Below, in pieces: positions 6,472 through 7,658 of a DNA stretch of 7,658 nt. The position numbers were made by a program, and so were the translations under genes. Origin of the DNA: Hyphomicrobiales bacterium (GTDB taxonomy: Bacteria; Pseudomonadota; Alphaproteobacteria; Rhizobiales; CAYWUX01). The DNA lies in NCBI GenBank assembly GCA_028279265.1, contig JANQOC010000583.1, positions 1 to 7,658 of the forward strand, read 5' to 3'. How positions within the stretch are numbered: position 1 is the stretch's first letter; the number at the start of each line of letters is the position of its first letter. The notes below the pieces were generated by a model, which was not told the origin of the DNA, ran no database searches, and saw nothing but the letters and a program-made list of their open reading frames with translations.

Positions 6472-6481
6472 AGCATAAATG
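6453..6481 (+). promoter_or_regulatory. Probable erpA promoter (-35 TTGACA, weak -10)
   Basis: A perfect TTGACA lies at 6453-6458. The -10 candidates are CATAAA at 6474-6479 (15-base spacer) or TAAATG at 6476-6481 (17-base spacer), both weak matches to TATAAT. Transcription would start about 20-25 bases before the erpA start, leaving a short leader that contains the GGAG ribosome site at 6501-6504. A weak -10 under a perfect -35 would fit a regulated promoter, but this is inference. Confidence 0.45.
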
Positions 6482-6512
6482 AAATGACAGTGGCCTGGTT
6501 GGAGATACGAAT

Positions 6513-6836
6513 ATGACAGTAACTGTTAGTACTCGTGCCGCAGACAGAATCAGCGAAATCGTTGCTGGTGAAAAGAATGCGACGATGCTCCGTGTCAGCG
6601 TCGAAGGCGGCGGCTGTACCGGATTTCAGTACAAGTTCGACCTTGTCGACGACAAGGCCGATGACGATCTGGTGATCAACCAGGGAGAGGCCGTCGTCCT
6701 GGTCGATTCCGTTTCCCTCGACTTCATGGCCGGCTCGGAGATCGATTATGTGGAGGACCTGATCGGCGCATCCTTCAAAGTCAACAATCCGAATGCGGTG
6801 GCCGCCTGCGGTTGCGGTACGAGTTTTACAATCTGA
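6513..6836 (+). CDS. erpA: Iron-sulfur cluster insertion protein ErpA (A-type carrier, HesB/IscA family)
   Basis: The 107-residue protein is a complete A-type carrier, which receives Fe-S clusters from the assembly machinery and passes them to apo-proteins in the cytoplasm. The three cluster-binding cysteines are present: C35 in EGGGCTGFQY (31-40) and C99 and C101 in the C-terminal CGCG motif. The stretch VNNPNAVAACGCGTSF (90-105) matches the ErpA branch better than IscA or SufA. The ATG at 6513 has GGAG (6501-6504) eight bases upstream. The gene diverges from dgt and is followed 126 bases later by xth on the same strand. No suf or isc genes are in view, so which assembly system it serves cannot be told. 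The promoter overlaps a 19-bp dyad, so iron or redox control is possible. Confidence 0.93.
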   Translation: MTVTVSTRAADRISEIVAGEKNATMLRVSVEGGGCTGFQYKFDLVDDKADDDLVINQGEAVVLVDSVSLDFMAGSEIDYVEDLIGASFKVNNPNAVAACGCGTSFTI

Positions 6837-6905
6837 CCTTCCCGGCCCTTTGATCCTGGACTACACCGGATTGTTCCTGGAATACGCCAAATGCATTGCA
6901 AAAAA

Positions 6906-6943
6906 CCGCAAGTGATCCGAAGAACCACGGGAACGCCTTGCGG
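6906..6943 (-). terminator. Inverted repeat followed by a T-run on the minus strand, between erpA and xth
   Basis: CCGCAAG (6906-6912) and CTTGCGG (6937-6943) are perfect 7-bp arms. Read on the minus strand, the second arm is followed directly by TTTTTT, which resembles an intrinsic terminator facing into erpA. The 24-base loop is large for a standard terminator, and no minus-strand gene is seen upstream, so function is uncertain. No T-run follows on the plus strand, so it should not separate erpA from xth. Confidence 0.3.
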
Positions 6944-6962
6944 CTAGGCCTGAAAACAAATT

Positions 6963-7658
6963 ATGAAAATCGCGACCTGGAACATCAACGGCATTAAAGC
7001 GCGTTCGAAAAATCTGGAAATCTGGCTCAAGGAAAGCAACCCGGATGTCGCCTGCCTGCAGGAAATAAAATCGCAGACAGAAGCCTTCCCTGCCGAGGCG
7101 ATTGAAGATCTCGGATACAACGTCGCCGTCCACGGTCAAAAATCATTCAACGGTGTCGCGATACTTTCAAAGCTGCCTTTTGATGAGATTGTAACCGGAT
7201 TACCCGGGGATCCCTCGGACGAGCAGGCGCGTTATCTGGAAGTCGGCATTTCGACGGAGTCCGGTTCTTTGCGGGTGGCTTCGATTTATCTGCCCAATGG
7301 CAATCCGGTCGATTCTGACAAGTACCCCTACAAGCTGGCGTGGATGCAGCGTTTGCAGGACCACGCCCGGTCCCTGATTGAATTTGAAGAACCCCTGGTT
7401 CTGGCGGGAGATTACAATGTGATCCCGACCGATGACGATGTCCACGAACCGGAAGCGTGGCGCGATGATGCCCTGTTCCGGCCCGAGACCGTCCAGGCGT
7501 TTCGATCAATTGTCAATTTGGGACTGACGGACGCCTATCGCGCCTGCCATCATGAAATTCATCAATTCACATTCTGGGATTATCAGCGCGGATCCTGGCA
7601 GAAAGATCACGGCATTCGAATTGACCACCTGCTGTTGTCTCCGCAGGCCGCCGACCGC
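6963..7658 (+). CDS. xth: Exodeoxyribonuclease III (3' end missing, runs off the window)
   Basis: The first 232 codons are visible. The family is usually about 255-270 residues, so perhaps 25-35 are lost at the edge. The enzyme cuts the backbone at abasic sites and removes 3'-blocked ends in base excision repair. Conserved ExoIII/APE residues are visible: MKIATWNINGIKAR (1-14, with N7), E34 in LQEIK (32-36), Y109 in IYLPNG (108-113), D150 and N152 in AGDYNV (148-153), and D221 in GIRIDHLLLSP (217-227). The final Asp-His catalytic pair (D258-H259 in E. coli) would lie past the edge and cannot be checked. The ATG at 6963 is the only start possible before an in-frame TGA at 6951. Its ribosome site is weak, with only AGG about 14 bases upstream. 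It may be co-transcribed with erpA, as I see no rightward terminator between them. Confidence 0.93.
   Translation, partial: MKIATWNINGIKARSKNLEIWLKESNPDVACLQEIKSQTEAFPAEAIEDLGYNVAVHGQKSFNGVAILSKLPFDEIVTGLPGDPSDEQARYLEVGISTESGSLRVASIYLPNGNPVDSDKYPYKLAWMQRLQDHARSLIEFEEPLVLAGDYNVIPTDDDVHEPEAWRDDALFRPETVQAFRSIVNLGLTDAYRACHHEIHQFTFWDYQRGSWQKDHGIRIDHLLLSPQAADR

Larger units (their letters stand above)
6236..6512. promoter_or_regulatory. Divergent AT-rich intergenic region between dgt and erpA
   Basis: These 277 bases must carry the control signals for both dgt (leftward) and erpA (rightward). They contain inverted repeats at 6257-6277, 6286-6312, 6411-6425 (ATTATT-CAC-AATAAT) and 6424-6433 (ATATCGATAT). 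They also contain three AAGCC direct repeats at 6348, 6361 and 6375, a DnaA-box-like 9-mer, and a probable erpA promoter with an overlapping dyad. I see no gene with credible coding signs, only very short open frames without ribosome sites. Confidence 0.7.

Noticed and set aside
7147..7509. 120-codon minus-strand open frame opposite xth
   Set aside because: It is antisense to a clear ExoIII gene and has no family resemblance.

Overview
The window looks like an ordinary, densely coding piece of an alphaproteobacterial chromosome. The protein sequences are alphaproteobacterial in style, and the order dgt–argS–SPOR protein–nagZ–(probable scpA) on one strand, with erpA–xth divergent from dgt, is a neighbourhood I know from many Alphaproteobacteria. 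The species cannot be fixed from this stretch. I see no insertion sequence, prophage, CRISPR array, tRNA or rRNA.

Minus strand, read right to left from about 6235: dgt (an HD-domain dNTP triphosphohydrolase, GTG start), argS (arginyl-tRNA synthetase), a 642-residue single-pass membrane protein with a C-terminal SPOR domain and a long Gln/Asn/Tyr-rich cytoplasmic arm, nagZ (peptidoglycan-recycling beta-N-acetylglucosaminidase), and, 25 bases past nagZ, a start site for one more gene that runs off the left edge. By synteny that gene is probably scpA. The gaps are 90, 96, 66 and 25 bases. None contains a convincing intrinsic terminator, so a single operon is plausible, with possible internal promoters.

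Plus strand, from 6513: erpA (A-type Fe-S carrier) and then xth (exodeoxyribonuclease III), cut by the right edge after 232 codons. dgt and erpA are divergent and share a 277-base AT-rich regulatory region (6236-6512). It holds several inverted repeats, a DnaA-box-like 9-mer, a short direct-repeat cluster, and a probable erpA promoter whose perfect TTGACA forms the left edge of a 19-bp dyad.

The genes fall into three themes: dNTP control and DNA repair (dgt, xth), cell-wall turnover and division (SPOR protein, nagZ), and basic translation and Fe-S biogenesis (argS, erpA). I found no strong sign of a new defence, mobile or biosynthetic system. The parts most worth a second look are the structured dgt/erpA intergenic region, the prion-like arm of the SPOR protein, and the in-frame UGA-C junction between the SPOR gene and nagZ.
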